64,000 bases of DNA, from contig NC_081554.1 in NCBI RefSeq assembly GCF_963082655.1, positions 45,008,291-45,072,290 of the forward strand, read 5' to 3'. Position numbers and translations under genes: made by a program. Positions 42,830-54,268 of this stretch are shown here, in pieces (position 1 is the stretch's first letter; every line of letters begins with the position of its first letter). Below the pieces are notes generated by a model. It searched no databases and was not told where the DNA came from. It saw only the letters and a list, made by a program, of their open reading frames with translations. This DNA comes from Stomoxys calcitrans. Taxonomy: Eukaryota; Arthropoda; Insecta; Diptera; Muscidae.

Positions 42830-44425
42830 CCTGATTGTTCAACCGTCAACCAATTCTGAACCAATCTTGATGGATTTCGGCGAGCAAATATGTTCAAACT
42901 GTAAAAACTACGTTGACAAATGACAACATCATTGCAAATCGTCGAAGAAAGCGTTGTGGAAAATTTTGGCAAGATTGGTCATACAATGCGCTTGCATTGG
43001 CTCTTGGGGTGAAAATCTGGCGATATACATATATGATAGCTATATCTAAATGTGAACCAATTTCTATGAAATTCGGCAGTAATATCGAGAGTCATAAGCA
43101 AATCCTTCCTGCAAAATTTCGAGAGAATCGGGTAACAAATGACAATTTTATTGCATTTTTACTGCAAATCGGACGAACATTTATATGGGAGTTATATCCA
43201 AATCTGAACCGATTTTATTGAAATTCACCAGTAATCTCGGGAGTCATTAGAAAATCCCTCCTGCCTAATTTCGAGAAAATCAGGCAACATATGAGCATTT
43301 TATTGCAGTATTACTGCAAATCGGTCGAACATATATATGGGAGCTATACCCAAACCTGAACCGATTTTATTGAAATTCACTTGTAATCTTGGGAGTCATT
43401 GGAAAATCCTTCCTGGAAAATTTCGAGAAAATCGGTTAACAAATGACCATTTTATTGTAGTATAACTGCAAATCGGACGAACATATATATGGGAGCTATA
43501 TCCAAATCTGAACCGATTTTATTGAAATTCCCCAGTAATCTTGGGAGTCATAAAAAATCCTTCCTACCAAATTTCGAGAGAATCGGGTAACAAATGACCA
43601 TTTTATTGCAGTATTACTGCAAATCGGATGAACATATATATGGGAGCTATATCAAAATCTGAACCGATTTTAATGAAACTCACCTGTAATGTCGGAAGTC
43701 ATAAAGAAATCCTTCCTACTAAATTTCGAGAGAATCGGGTCACAAATGAGAATTTTATTGCAGTATTTCTGCAAATCGGACGAACAAATATATGGGAGCT
43801 ATATCCATATCTGAACCGATTTTATAGAAATTCACCAGTAATCTCGGGAGTCATTAGAAAAATCCCTCCTGCAAAATTTCGAGCTAATCGGTTAACAAAT
43901 AACAATTTTATTGCAGTATTACTGCAAATCGGACGAACATATGTATGGGAGCTATATCCGAATCTGAACCGATTTTAATGAAATTCACTAGTAATGTCGG
44001 GATTCATAAAAAAATCCTTTTTGCCAAATTTCGAGCAAATCCGTTAACAAATGACCATTTCATTGCAGTATTATTGCAAATCGGACGAACATATATATGG
44101 GAGCTATATCCGAATCTGAACCGATTTTAATGAAATTCACTAGTAATGTCGGGATTCATAAAAAAATCCTTTTTGCCAAATTTCGAGCAAATCCGTTAAC
44201 AAATGACCATTTCATTGCAGTATTATTGCAAATCGGACGAACATATATATGGGAGCTATATCCAAATCTGAACCGATTTTTACCAATTTCAATAGGCTTC
44301 GTCTCTAGGTCTATCGCTATACTTATCAATAGGTCTATCTTCCTTTTGGGTGTTACAAACTTATTCACTAAGTTATAATACCCTGTGCCACAGTAGTGGT
44401 GTAGCGTATAAAAACTAAATAAAAT
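42830..44425 (-). mobile_element. DINE-1/Helentron-like H2 element, reversed, GTCY-deleted
   Basis: The 5' end lies at 44425 (minus: TTTTTATACGCTACACCACT, then ACTGTGGCACAGGGTATTAT). The GTCY part is missing: the sequence jumps from TATTGATAAGTATAGCGATA to GACCTAGAGACGAAGCC. About nine units of about 153 bp follow, with TATATGGGAGCTATATCC (plus strand). The 3' hairpin is cut off at about 42830. The two units nearest the 5' end are identical over 152 bp. Confidence 0.88.
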
Positions 44426-45440
44426 TTCCATGTCCTTGGCAATGCTGTAAAATGGCAATGACAAATGCCAACACTATTCCCCTTCATGAGTCAAAACAAC
44501 TTAAATTTGTAACCACCACAAGTTGAGAGACATGTACTTTAACTACGATCTCAATAATGGTGATAAAAAATTATTCATCGTAAATGGTTATATTTGTTAT
44601 ATTCAATTTCGCTTTATTTATTGTTGTTTACCATGAGCAGCTTCATCTGTGGCAGGAGATGATATTCATGTTGATTTTCCAACGCCTTGCGGAATTGTGT
44701 TAAAAATAAGGAAATTCATATGGAACAACGGAAAAGAGCAAGGAATAAAATCGATTTGACATTATCATGATGGCAATTTGACATTCGATATCGTAAAACA
44801 ATTTCGTATGCGAGAGCCACGTAAAGCCGTTGTCACTCACACGCGCAAACCCAACGAACAAAGACACAAACACAGCGTGTAACATTAAATTGAATGTATG
44901 GAAGCGGACACAAGTATATTTTCAAATACAACAACACACAAGCCCACCAACATACACACACACATATATAAATTTTTGAAAATAAGGAAATTGTCATCAG
45001 CAGTACAATCATTTAAATGATATGAAGGTACACCAGTGTGTATGAAAGTGTTTTGCGCTTATGAGCAACATTGAAATGTGCCATTTTTGTGTTGGCTGTT
45101 AAATTGAAAATTCAATTTTAATTGACATGCAACGTAATGTTGTCGATAATGGAAAGATCACTCACACTAACTGCCTGGTCATTATGAGTGGGGCAATTTC
45201 AAATGTCAGCTATGAGTGGGACAAGTAAAAACGGGTGGGTTTTGTTTGAGACCAACCCTTGGATACACCACATCATCGTTTAAGGTGTGAGCATTGAAGA
45301 GCACAAGAGTACGCACGTACTCAGAAAGTCAAATCAAAGCTTTGGTTAATATGGTTCAAAAGTCCTTCTAATATATACAAGTTAAAACGAATTTGTTTGC
45401 TTGTTTGTTGGCATTAAAGTTAAATTCTTCAACATCAGTC
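44426..45440. other. Low-repeat AT-rich DNA, nothing assigned
   Basis: No gene or known element. CA-rich words (ACACACACAT near 44955) occur. Open frames are short. Confidence 0.3.
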
Positions 45441-45444
45441 GGAA

Positions 45445-46858
45445 ATTATAAAAATATTTACAAAGCCACATGGCTGTCACCCGATCTAAGCAAGAGGAAC
45501 CAAATTGATCACATTGTGGTAAATGGAAGGCATTCCACCAGCGTTTAAGGTATACGATGGATCCGTGAATCCGATCGAGCGAATATATATTCGGATCATT
45601 ACCTTATAGCATCATAGGTTCGCACCCATTTGAGCATGGCGAGGAAAGTACGATCGATGGATATTGAAAAGCTGCAAACACAACAGATGGCAACGGCATA
45701 CTCCACTTGACGGAGTCAACTGCTTGATAAAAGCACTCCTTGTTCCGATAATATAATAGCGCAGTGGCAAACCATTGGCCATTCCATGGAAAATGTCGCG
45801 CAAACCGTACTTAGGTACTGGAAGCCACCCCCAAGAAACCCTGAACCAATCCCTGATGAAGGTATGTTTATCTCCTAGTCAGAATGCGGTCACAATAGCA
45901 GCGACACGACTGAAGAACAACACGGCAGCAGGAGCTAACGGGTTACACGCTTAACTATTAAAGGCCGGAGGGGACACGCTGATAACGCGTTCCTGCGTAC
46001 TCTGGCTAGAAGAACGCATACCGGCTGATTGGAACTTTAGAATACTATGTTCCGTACACAAGAAATGAGACAAGACGAAATGTGCCAACTACAGAGGAAT
46101 AAGTCTCCTCCTCAACGCATACAAGTTACCCTGGAACGCAATGTGTGAAAATTTAACAACTACAGTCAATGGGGTCAATGGGGCCCTATCAATGCGGCTT
46201 TAAACCTGAAAAATCCACTCTAGACCAGATATTCACACTGCTCCAAATACTGGAAAAGACGCGAGAAGGACAAATCAACACCTACCATCTCTTTGTTGAC
46301 TACAAAGCCGCCTTCGATACTCCTTTACGTTCAAAGGTATTTCAAGCCATGTCTGAGTTTGGTATCCCTGCAAAATTAATAAGACTCTGCAGGATGACAC
46401 ACCAAAAGTAGTAACTGCAGCCTTTGAAGGAATCGAAAAAGAACCAGTGAAAATGGGTCTGGCAGTAAATGGAGATGGAGACGAAATAAATGGTTTAAAC
46501 TCCTTAAAAAGCCCTGTACGAGGCAGTACTTGGAGTGTTTGAGAAAAGATTCTTCTTAAAATATATGGACCAGTTTACGTTGATGGAGATTATAGGCGTC
46601 GTATGAATCATGAGCTGTATGAACACGATAGCATAGTTACACCTATCAAAATACAACGGCTGCGTTGGCTAGGCCATGTTGTCAGTATGGATGAAGAAGC
46701 TCTGGCAAAGAAGTCTTTTGAAGGCAATCACGGTGGGTGGTACACGCAAACCAGGAAGACCAAATGCCCGATGGAAAGTTCAAGTGGTGGGAGACACCTT
46801 GCAACTTTGTGTCGTAGTTTTTAGAACGAGCGCAGAAGATCGAGGCGATTGAAACGCT
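45445..46858 (+). mobile_element. RTE-like relic, endonuclease end to RT C-terminus
   Basis: Starts at IKIFTKPHGCHPI-equivalent (ATATTTACAAAGCCACATGG) as at 35078. Linker words and a degraded HKK(G)D...NYRGISLLLNAYK follow, then intact GPYQCGFKPEKSTLDQIFTL, LQILEKTREGQINTYHLFVD and YKAAFDTPLRSKVFQAMSEF (RT motif A Asp in FVDYKAAFD). After RLCRMTHQK a deletion removes the YADD region and joins AAFEGIEKEPVKMGLAVNGD. It ends with IQRLRWLGHVVSMDEEALAK and the arginine-rich tail. A MITE follows at 46865. Confidence 0.85.
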
Positions 46859-46864
46859 ATTGTA

Positions 46865-47101
46865 TTGGGTCGCCCAAAAAGTAATTGCGGATTTTTCGTA
46901 TAGTAGGCGTTGACAAATTTTTTCACTGCTTGTGACTCTGTAATTGCATTCTTTCTTCTGTCAGTTATCAGCTGTTGCTTTTAGCTTGCTTTAGAAAAAA
47001 AGTGTAAAAAAAGTATATTTGATTAAAGTTCATTCTAAGTTTTATTAAAAATGCATTTACTATCTCTTAAAAAATCCGCAATTACTTTTTGGGCAACCCA
47101 A
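46865..47101 (-). mobile_element. Mariner-type MITE, copy 4 (237 bp)
   Basis: Inverted termini (TTGGGTCGCCC at the left, GGGCAACCCAA at the right) with TA at 46863-46864 and 47102-47103. Orientation like copy 3. It lies at the border of an RTE relic and a reversed SINE. Confidence 0.92.
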
Positions 47102-47103
47102 TA

Positions 47104-47245
47104 TGTCCCATGACGCCAGAATTAATGAGGAGATAACCACCGCTGATTTTTTTTTGTGATATTCTAACCAATATTTGAACCCACGCTTTCAGCATCAAAG
47201 GCAGGCATGCCTAGCTCTTCGCAATGGTGGCCAACGAGTAGGGGA
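47104..47245 (-). mobile_element. SINE fragment, reversed
   Basis: On the minus strand: TGGCCACCATTGCGAAGAGC (A-box region), GCGTGGGTTCAAATATTGG (B-box region), then AATCAGCGGTGGTTATCTCC and CTCATTAATTCTGGCGTCAT. The distal half is absent, cut at the MITE. Confidence 0.72.
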
Positions 47246-48855
47246 GTGTTTGTCCTTCTAAATGTTGCATGCAACCATCTGAATGGATCTGTCTCATTGA
47301 TTTCTAAAGGGCAGCTATGGCTTAGTTTTCGTTCGATTTAAAGGGAAATTCGAATGTTGGGCTATATCAGGTTCCCCTATATCTTTGTAAGTATGGTTCA
47401 TTTTCTCACGATTATATTTTTCACGATTATATTTTTCACGAAAATGGTATGCATTGGCGCCAATTCCGAAATTGAAATCAAATATCTAAAGCTAAAGGGA
47501 TGCTCACTTCTAAATCGATGTCGATTTAATGCGGAGCGGCTAGTTTCATTCCCGTTTCTGTCATTTATAGTGATAAGGTCGTCATATACCCCAACTACCT
47601 GAATCCGCTATGACTCGGTGAAATCAATGAAAGGTTGTACCATATTTAACTCCGAATAACTTCATTTTATATATTCCTTGAAACCAATTGTTTAATTTGG
47701 CTAGAAATGTAAGACTTACATTCAAAATGTCAAAGAAATCCTCCTTTGATTCCGAATGGCTGATACGCAGGTCTCATGCCTTGTTGAAAGGGACAAAGAC
47801 TTAATTTAGTGAAATGAATCTTCAATTCCCATTGTGGCTTAAATTTCAAAAATGTTCTGCTTAAAATGTTTGAACATCTCCCCTTGCCCCATATTTCCCT
47901 TTCACATTTGAATATTTTTTATGTATTTGAGTCTTAATTTACTATTCACTCAGCTGCCATGAAATATTCATCATTTCCTAATCAGCATCCCCCACCATTC
48001 CTATTTGGCTGAAGTATGTCTTCAAATCAAGTTAAAATCTCTCAATCAATGTCCCACTGACCAAAGACATCCATCCGTCCACACTCAACCCCCTTCAATT
48101 AAGTCCATCAAGTCACATCACAAGAACACATGCCCGCATTCCCACACGCTGACAATGGAGCCGGATGAAAAGTCAAATATTGGTTCCATAGTTTCGGACT
48201 CGCCAAAGTGGTAAATGATGATATGGTTAAAAGCGATAGTAACATGATATATTGGACGCCTCTCCAAGATTTATATTTTCGGCTGGGGTGGCAGCGACAT
48301 CTAATCATGTAACATGGCTTAGGGTATTGTCGATGGCAACGGCTCAAGGCTGTATCGATGTGGTGAACATGCCACATGACAGTTGCAGCCTTCGCTCTTG
48401 CCTTCCTACAACGATGTTGAAGCGAAATTCATGGATACGCATTCCAATGCGTGTGGAACATTTTCAAGCATGTGTGTGTGTGTGTGCATATATGTGTCCT
48501 CAGCAATGCATACACATGTGTGTACATACATACGAGGGTGAAGTTTACTGGAGCTGGGGCTATGGTCAAAAACAAATGACATCAAACATGTTAAAATATG
48601 CCAATAACAAGGATGCAGAGCTTGAGGACAAAAAAAAAAAAAATGCAGATTGCTTTGGATTGGCATTGGTGCCCACAAACTGGGGTTCAGCATTTGCTGC
48701 CATGCTTGTATGTGTGGAAAAAAGACGACAATGAAAAGTCGAATTGTTGCAGGGCCATCGAATTGGATTGCTACGAACATGCTGATGTGTTCATATCCAT
48801 GCTATTACTTCAAATTTCCTTTGTATAAACGGCCATGTCGTAAGGGTATACTAAG
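47246..48855. other. Low-repeat DNA including a short GT repeat
   Basis: No convincing gene. A GTGTGTGTGTGTG run lies at 48473-48486 and an A-rich run at 48631-48643. A 160-codon frame at 48252-48734 runs through these simple repeats and shows no domain, so I treat it as spurious. ATTATATTTTTCACG is directly repeated near 47410-47440. Confidence 0.35.
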
Positions 48856-48859
48856 TGAA

Positions 48860-50120
48860 AAAAATTTGCATTATTGCCGATATTTGAGCCAAATCGAAAA
48901 TAAAAGGGATGTGTGGGGACTCAAGAAGTCCAAATGAAAGGAGATTTATCAGGTTATGCACCGACTTGGACCATGGCTTAGTTAGTAGAGGGTGAAGGAC
49001 ACGCGGCTACATGGGGCTATAATAACATATAAAAATTTTTGATTGCTACTGAAGCGAAATTTGTAAAATTAGTTGAACGCCTAAACAAATAGTTTTGAAG
49101 TTTCAAGGTCATATTACTTGAAGTTCTTCCTAAAAAATTCGTAAAAAAATTATAAGACATCATGTCAGACAATAAAGGGTCTTATGGGACTAAGACCCTA
49201 AATAGGAGGATAGGTCTATATGGCAGCTATATCCAAATCGGGACCGATCTGAGCCAAATTGACGAAGGATGTCGAAGGGCCTTACACAACTCACTGTCCA
49301 AAATTTCAGCAAAATCTGTCAATAAATGTGGCTTTTATGGGCCTTAGACCCTAAATTGGAGGATCGGTCTATATGGCAGCTATATCCAAATCTGGACCGA
49401 TCTGAGCCAAATTAACGAAGGATGTCGAAGAGCCTAAGACAACTCACTGTCCAAAATTTCTGCAAAATCTGACAAAAATGTGGCTTTAATGGGACTAAGA
49501 CCCTAAATCGGAGGATAGGTCTATATGGCAGCTATATCCAAATCTGGACCGATCTGAGCCAAATTGACGAAGGATGTCGAAGAGCCTTACACAACTCACT
49601 GTCCAAAATTTCTGCAAAATCTGACAAAAATGTGGCTTTTATGGGACTAAGACCCTAAATCGGAGGATCGGTCTATATGGCAGCTATATCCAAATCTGGA
49701 CCGATCTGAGCCAAATTGACGAAGGATGTCGAAGAGCCTTACACAACTCGCTGTCCAAAATTTCAGCAAAATCTGACAATAAATGTGGCTTTTATGGGCC
49801 TTAGACCCTAAATCGGAGGATCGGTCTATATGGGTGCTATATCAAGATATAGTCCGATATAGCCCATCTTCGAACTTAACCTGCTTATGGACAAAAGAAG
49901 AATCTGTGCAAAGTTTCAGCTCAATATCTCCATTTTTGAAGACGGTAGCGTGGTTTTAACAGACAGACGGATAGACGGACAGACACAAGAACACACGGAC
50001 ATCGTAAAATCGTCTTAGAATTTTACGACTATTCGAAATATATATACTTTGTAGGGTCAGGAATTGATATTTCGATGTGTTCCAAACGGAATGGCTAAAT
50101 GAATATACCCCCTATAATGC
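48860..50120 (-). mobile_element. DINE-1/Helentron-like H1b element, reversed, 3' end lost
   Basis: The 5' end lies near 50115 on the minus strand (GGGGGTATATTCATTTAGCC, AAATATCAATTCCTGACCC, as in 2540-2620). A GTCC/GTCT-like stretch (49965-50000) precedes five units with GGTCTATATGGCAGCTATAT at 49213, 49367, 49520 and 49671 (period 152-154). The hairpin end is not present near 48860. Confidence 0.82.
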
Positions 50121-50260
50121 TCATGAACCTTCTACAACTTGGTCAGATGGCCTAAGACCGTATTTTTTCCGGAATATGAAAAATAATTTTATACCCTTTC
50201 GAATGGAGCATAGTATTTATTTATAGCTTGAGATTTAAATTAAACTACACTTTTGAGGTA
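50121..50260. other. Unassigned spacer
   Basis: Short AT-rich DNA between H1b and a SINE; no feature seen. Confidence 0.25.
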
Positions 50261-50261
50261 G

Positions 50262-50455
50262 AATCCCAACAGTGCGGCGTGCCGCTTAGCAACACCCCTT
50301 TGAAGAGAAATTTTTATATCGCATAGTACCTCACAAATATCGCCAGCATTAGGTGATAACCACAGCTGAAATTTTTTTCTGATTCCAATGAAACGCTAAG
50401 CTGGCGTCTTAGGTGGACATGTTTACTTCTGCGCCACGGTGGCCTCCATACTCTA
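50262..50455 (-). mobile_element. tRNA-derived SINE, reversed, tail-truncated
   Basis: On the minus strand: GGAGGCCACCGTGGCGCAGA (A box TGGCGCAGAAG), a degraded B-box region, AATTTCAGCTGTGGTTATCA, CCTAATGCTGGCGATATTTG, TGAGGTACTATGCGATATAA and GCGGCACGCCGCACTGTTGG. Confidence 0.78.
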
Positions 50456-50790
50456 CCATGGTGAAGGTATCCACTATACTTTCGATGGTTAAGAGTAGAA
50501 ATGACGTAATGCTTATAGGTCTGTTGGCCTTTGGTGTAGCATAACTTGCCTTTCCAGACTTGGGTATAAATGCCACTCTTGCTCCCTGCCAGGCTTTCGG
50601 AAGTATAATCAAGCCCTAAGCACGCTGTGAACACAGTGGCCAAATGGGGCGTCAGATAGTTGACCTCTTTCTGTAGTAACGCCCGACATATTCCATCAAG
50701 TCCGGGTGACTTTAATGGTTTGAAGCTCCTCCAGGCTTTATTTACCATAAAATCTGTAATGATAAACCTTCGATCAACCTCATTATTCCA
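50456..50790 (-). mobile_element. Family B-like RT fragment (fingers)
   Basis: On the minus strand: KAWRSFKPLKSPGLDGICRA, LLQKEVNYLTPHLATVFTAC, then in another frame IILPKAWQGARVAFIPKSGK and NRPISITSFLLLTIESIVDT. These are early RT motifs (SPGLDGI, FIPKSGK). Frameshifted near 50610 and truncated by the SINE. Confidence 0.82.
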
Positions 50791-51105
50791 AGATTCCGGT
50801 GTCTACGTGGGTTTTATCGCATCCTGTGAAAAATGTGTTTTCATCAAAAACCTCAACATGTCCCCCGTTTTCTCTCTTTTCACTCTCATGTCCTCTACAA
50901 ACGTTACAGTTTGGATGTTCAGTTTGGGTTAACTAAAAAATGCCGATTTCGAAACCACCATCCTAAAAGGGGCATTTTAAGGATTTTTGCAAAAAAAAAA
51001 AAAAAAAAAATCGGGCAGAATTTATTTTTGGTTTTTTGAGAACACTTTTATCTGAAAAATTCGAAAAGAATTTCTTAGATGTCTCTATTTGCCTTTTTCT
51101 TAGAT
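50791..51105. other. Unassigned DNA with a 20-nt poly-A
   Basis: A run of 20 A lies at 50991-51010, possibly the tail of an unidentified retroposed sequence on the plus strand; no coding signal. Confidence 0.3.
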
Positions 51106-52578
51106 TTTGTTCAACCCCAATCTACTAATCCTAGATTCCTTATTAAGTCTCCAGTTCAACTTACTGCCCAGAACCATACCAAGGAATTTGGGTGGTCCTG
51201 ACAGCTTCAGTGGAATATTCTGCAGAGGCGTAAGCCTCAACTTTGGAATTTTCTTTTTGTGTGTGAACAATACCAACTCCTTTTTCCTATCGTTCACTCT
51301 CAATCCACACTCCTGAGTTCAGGACGACGTACATCCAAAAAGTCTGTCCAGAACCTACGACACAGATTTGCCTGCTTAAAATCTGCTGCCTAGGTCACCC
51401 GTGAAAGCGCACACCTTGACCCTTTTGGGTCCAAGTTCCGCAAGAATCCGTTTCATGATCCATAAGTGACACCTACTTGAGGCGTTCCCCTTGTGGCAGC
51501 CATAACCACCGACATGTCTCATTTATAATCTACTACCTACTACTCCGTTTCCTTAACATTCACTCTCAATCCACACTCCTCAGTTCAGGACGACCTTCAA
51601 CGCAGTAGACACAAATTTATCTGTTGCAAAAATGACTAGCTCAACCGCGTAACCGCACACCTTGACCCTTTTCGTCCCAAGTTCTGCAAGAATCCGTTCT
51701 ACGATCATGATCCATGAGAGCGATGAAATGACACCAACTTGAGGCGTGCTCTCGTGGCATACCCACCGACATGTCTCATTTCCAATCTACTACCCACGAA
51801 CCCCTGACAGGAGTACTGCGCCGCAAACGCCTTCTTAATCCTAAATTCCTTATTGAGATTCCAGTTAAACTTACTGTCCATTACCATACCAAGGAATTTG
51901 GGTGATCCTGACAGTTCCAGTGCCACACCCTGCTGAGAGTTATGCTTAAAATTGATAATTCTCTTTCTCCGAGTGAACAATACCAACTCCGTCTTCTTAA
52001 CATTAACTCTCAATCCACACTACTCAGTTCAGGACGACCTTCAACACAGTAGACACAAATTTGCTTGTTGCAAGAATAGCTAGGTCATCCTCGGAAGCGA
52101 ACACCTTGACGCTTTTTGTCCCAAGTTCTGCAAGAATCCGTTTTACGATCGTCATCCATAAGACCGATGAAATGACATCAACTTGAGGCGTGCCCTCCTG
52201 GTAGCCATACCCACAGAAATGTCTCATCCCGAATTTACAATCCACGAACCCCGGACAGGAGTACTGCGCCGCAAACGCCTTCTTAATCCTAAATTCCTTA
52301 TTGAGAATCCAGTTTAACTTACTGTCCAGAGCCATTCCCAAGAATTTGGGTGATCCTGACAGTTCCAGTGCCCCACCCTGCAGAGAGGGAAGCCTAAATC
52401 GACAACTCTCTTTCTCCGTGTGAACAATATCAACTCAGTTTTCTTAGCGTTCACTCTCAATCTATACTCTTCAGTTCAGGATGACTTACATCCAAAGCTC
52501 TGTACAGCACATTCAACACAGTAGACACAAATTTGCCTGCGTGAAAGCATAAACCTTGAATCTTTTTGTCCCAAGATC
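51106..52578 (-). mobile_element. Tandemly repeated RT segments (family B-like)
   Basis: About four copies of one RT segment lie head to tail. The word CTCAATC(C/T)A(C/T)ACTC recurs near 51300, 51560, 52010 and 52457; AATTCCTTATTGAG near 51843 and 52291. The two clean periods are about 442 and 450 bp. Each full unit reads, on the minus strand, ILAELGTKSVKVFASEDDLA (degraded YADD box), RVNVKKTELVLFTRRKRI, LELSGSPKFLGMVMDSKFNW and FRIKKAFAAQYSC, then returns to a GTPQV-type motif. No unit is intact. The array is cut by the 607-bp mariner at 52581 and resumes at 53190. Confidence 0.85.
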
Positions 52579-52580
52579 TA

Positions 52581-53187
52581 AAGGGTGATTTTTTTGAGGT
52601 TAGGATTTTCATGCATTAGTATTTGACAGATCACGTGGGATTTCAGACATGGTGTCAAAGAGAAAGATGCTCAGTATGCTTTGACATTTCATCATGAATA
52701 GACTTACTAACGAGCAACGCTTGCAAATCATTGAATTTTATTACCAAAATCAGTGTTCGGTTCGAAATGTGTTCATTCACCGTAACGTTGCGTCCAACAG
52801 CATCTTTGAAAAAATACGGTCCAATGATTCCACCAGCGTACAAACCACACCAAACAGTGCATTTTTCGGGATGCATGGGCAGTTCTTGAACGGCTTCTGG
52901 TTGCTCTTCACTCCAAATGCGGCAATTTTGCTTATTTACGTAGCCATTCAACCAGAAATGAGCCTCATCGCTGAACAAAATTTGTCAAAATTTGAACACA
53001 TTTCGAACCGAACACTGATTTTGGTAATAAAATTCAATGATTTGCAAGCGTTGCTCGTTAGTAAGTCTATTCATGATGAAATGTCAAAGCATACTGAGCA
53101 TCTTTCTCTTTGACACCATGTCTGAAATTCCACGTGATCTGTCAAATACTAATGCATGAAAATCCTAACCTCAAAAAAATCACCCTT
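52581..53187 (-). mobile_element. 607-bp mariner foldback derivative, copy 2
   Basis: Nearly identical to the copy at 27033 but with the centre inverted. TA at 52579-52580 and 53188-53189. Arms are 194 bp (52581-52774 and 52994-53187). The centre encodes, on the minus strand, FSDEAHFWLNGYVNKQNCRI. Insertion split CCCAAG...TCTA from CAAGAATCCG; sister repeats at 51670 and 52117 have CCCAAGTTCTGCAAGAATCC uninterrupted. Confidence 0.95.
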
Positions 53188-53189
53188 TA

Positions 53190-53440
53190 CAAGAATCCGT
53201 TCTACCACCATGATCCATAAGAACGATGAAATGACACCAAATAGAGGCCGGCCTCAAGTGACCCTATGCTCACAGTGATAATCCTATTCAGAAGCGTGTT
53301 TATTATCCAATTCAGCACTTCCTCCTCTGTTTCCGCGTTCTTCTAGGCCTTTGTGGCAGGCGAACGGACTTAATTGAAAGCCCCCTCAATGACTAAGTAA
53401 CACGCCAAGATTAAATCTTTGTACTTGAGATACCTCTCCA
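53190..53440 (-). mobile_element. RT core of the family B-like element
   Basis: On the minus strand: LVIEGAFN (motif A), ETEEEVLNWIINTLLNRIIT and VSIGS, then the continuation of the tandem-unit word (GATCCATAAGAACGATGAAA). It is the upstream part of the array at 51106-52578. Stops are present. Confidence 0.7.
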
Positions 53441-54075
53441 AGTGAGCGGAGTAATTGGGAATGAGAAAGCAGACGATTTGGCGATGAAGGCCAGAGGACT
53501 GCCGTCAATAAACTTGGTAAACTCGAATCCTTTCGGATCGACGCAGTCCGTCTTAGGGGCATCGGCAACGAATGCGCATGCAACCCTGTGGAACAGCAAA
53601 ATAGTCGGGTGGACTGCGAAAATCCTATGGGGTGATCCGGATCGTGAAAGGACGAGGCTATTACTGAAGGGAAGTACGAACGAGGTCAGTATAACTTTCG
53701 GTATCACAACGGGACACATAGGACTAGAATCGGTGGGGCAAGTGATGGCATGTGCAGGGCATGCGGGGAAGATGATGAAACGAGGGACCATTTCCTATGT
53801 TATTGCCCGGCTTTCGCGGCTAACAGATATCGGCACTAAGGTGGGGACCCAATACCAGACATGAACCAATTTAGGGTCGTGGCATGCAAAACAATTAAGG
53901 ATTTTGTAAGTAGCACCAAATTCCTAACTTAGATTTTCTTTTTCGAGTTTACTTTTTTAGTATTTAGAGCGCACAGTAAGCCGATTATTGGCTTGGGTGT
54001 ATATCCAAAGTTGCATGGGGCGGATTAATATCCACACCCTATTTTTAAGCTTACCAAACCTAACCTTGCCTAGAC
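53441..54075 (+). mobile_element. Family A relic nested in the family B-like element
   Basis: GVIGNEKADDLAMKARGLPS and INLVNSNPFGSTQSVLGASA with the last RNase H Asp (KADDLA), VGWTAKILWGDPDRERTRLL, LLKGSTNEVSITFGITTGHI, a frameshift, and ACAGHAGKMMKRGTIS (shifted knuckle). The 3' end GCGGATTAATATCCACACCC is followed by ACCAAACCTAACCTTGCC. Only the C-terminal quarter of the element is present. Confidence 0.82.
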
Positions 54076-54268
54076 CTGAAATCCTTGGCCTCACTACTTT
54101 GCAGCCTCCCCGTCCTGTGTATGAAAAACACCTTGATCTTCCACAAAGACTGGGTCACAACAAAACGAAATACCAGTCTGACAAGGCAACAACAACTACT
54201 TAGGGTAAAAACCAGCGGGCCCCGCAGTCTTGTAAGGTCCAAAGTTATATAGTGGACAATAAACGCAC
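54076..54268. other. Unassigned DNA between retroelement parts
   Basis: No feature recognised; TAACCTTGCC-type tail words end just before it. Confidence 0.25.

Noticed and set aside
48252..48734. 160-codon open frame in low-repeat DNA
   Set aside because: It runs through a GT microsatellite and an A-rich run, has no domain, and the opposite strand is open over the same stretch too.
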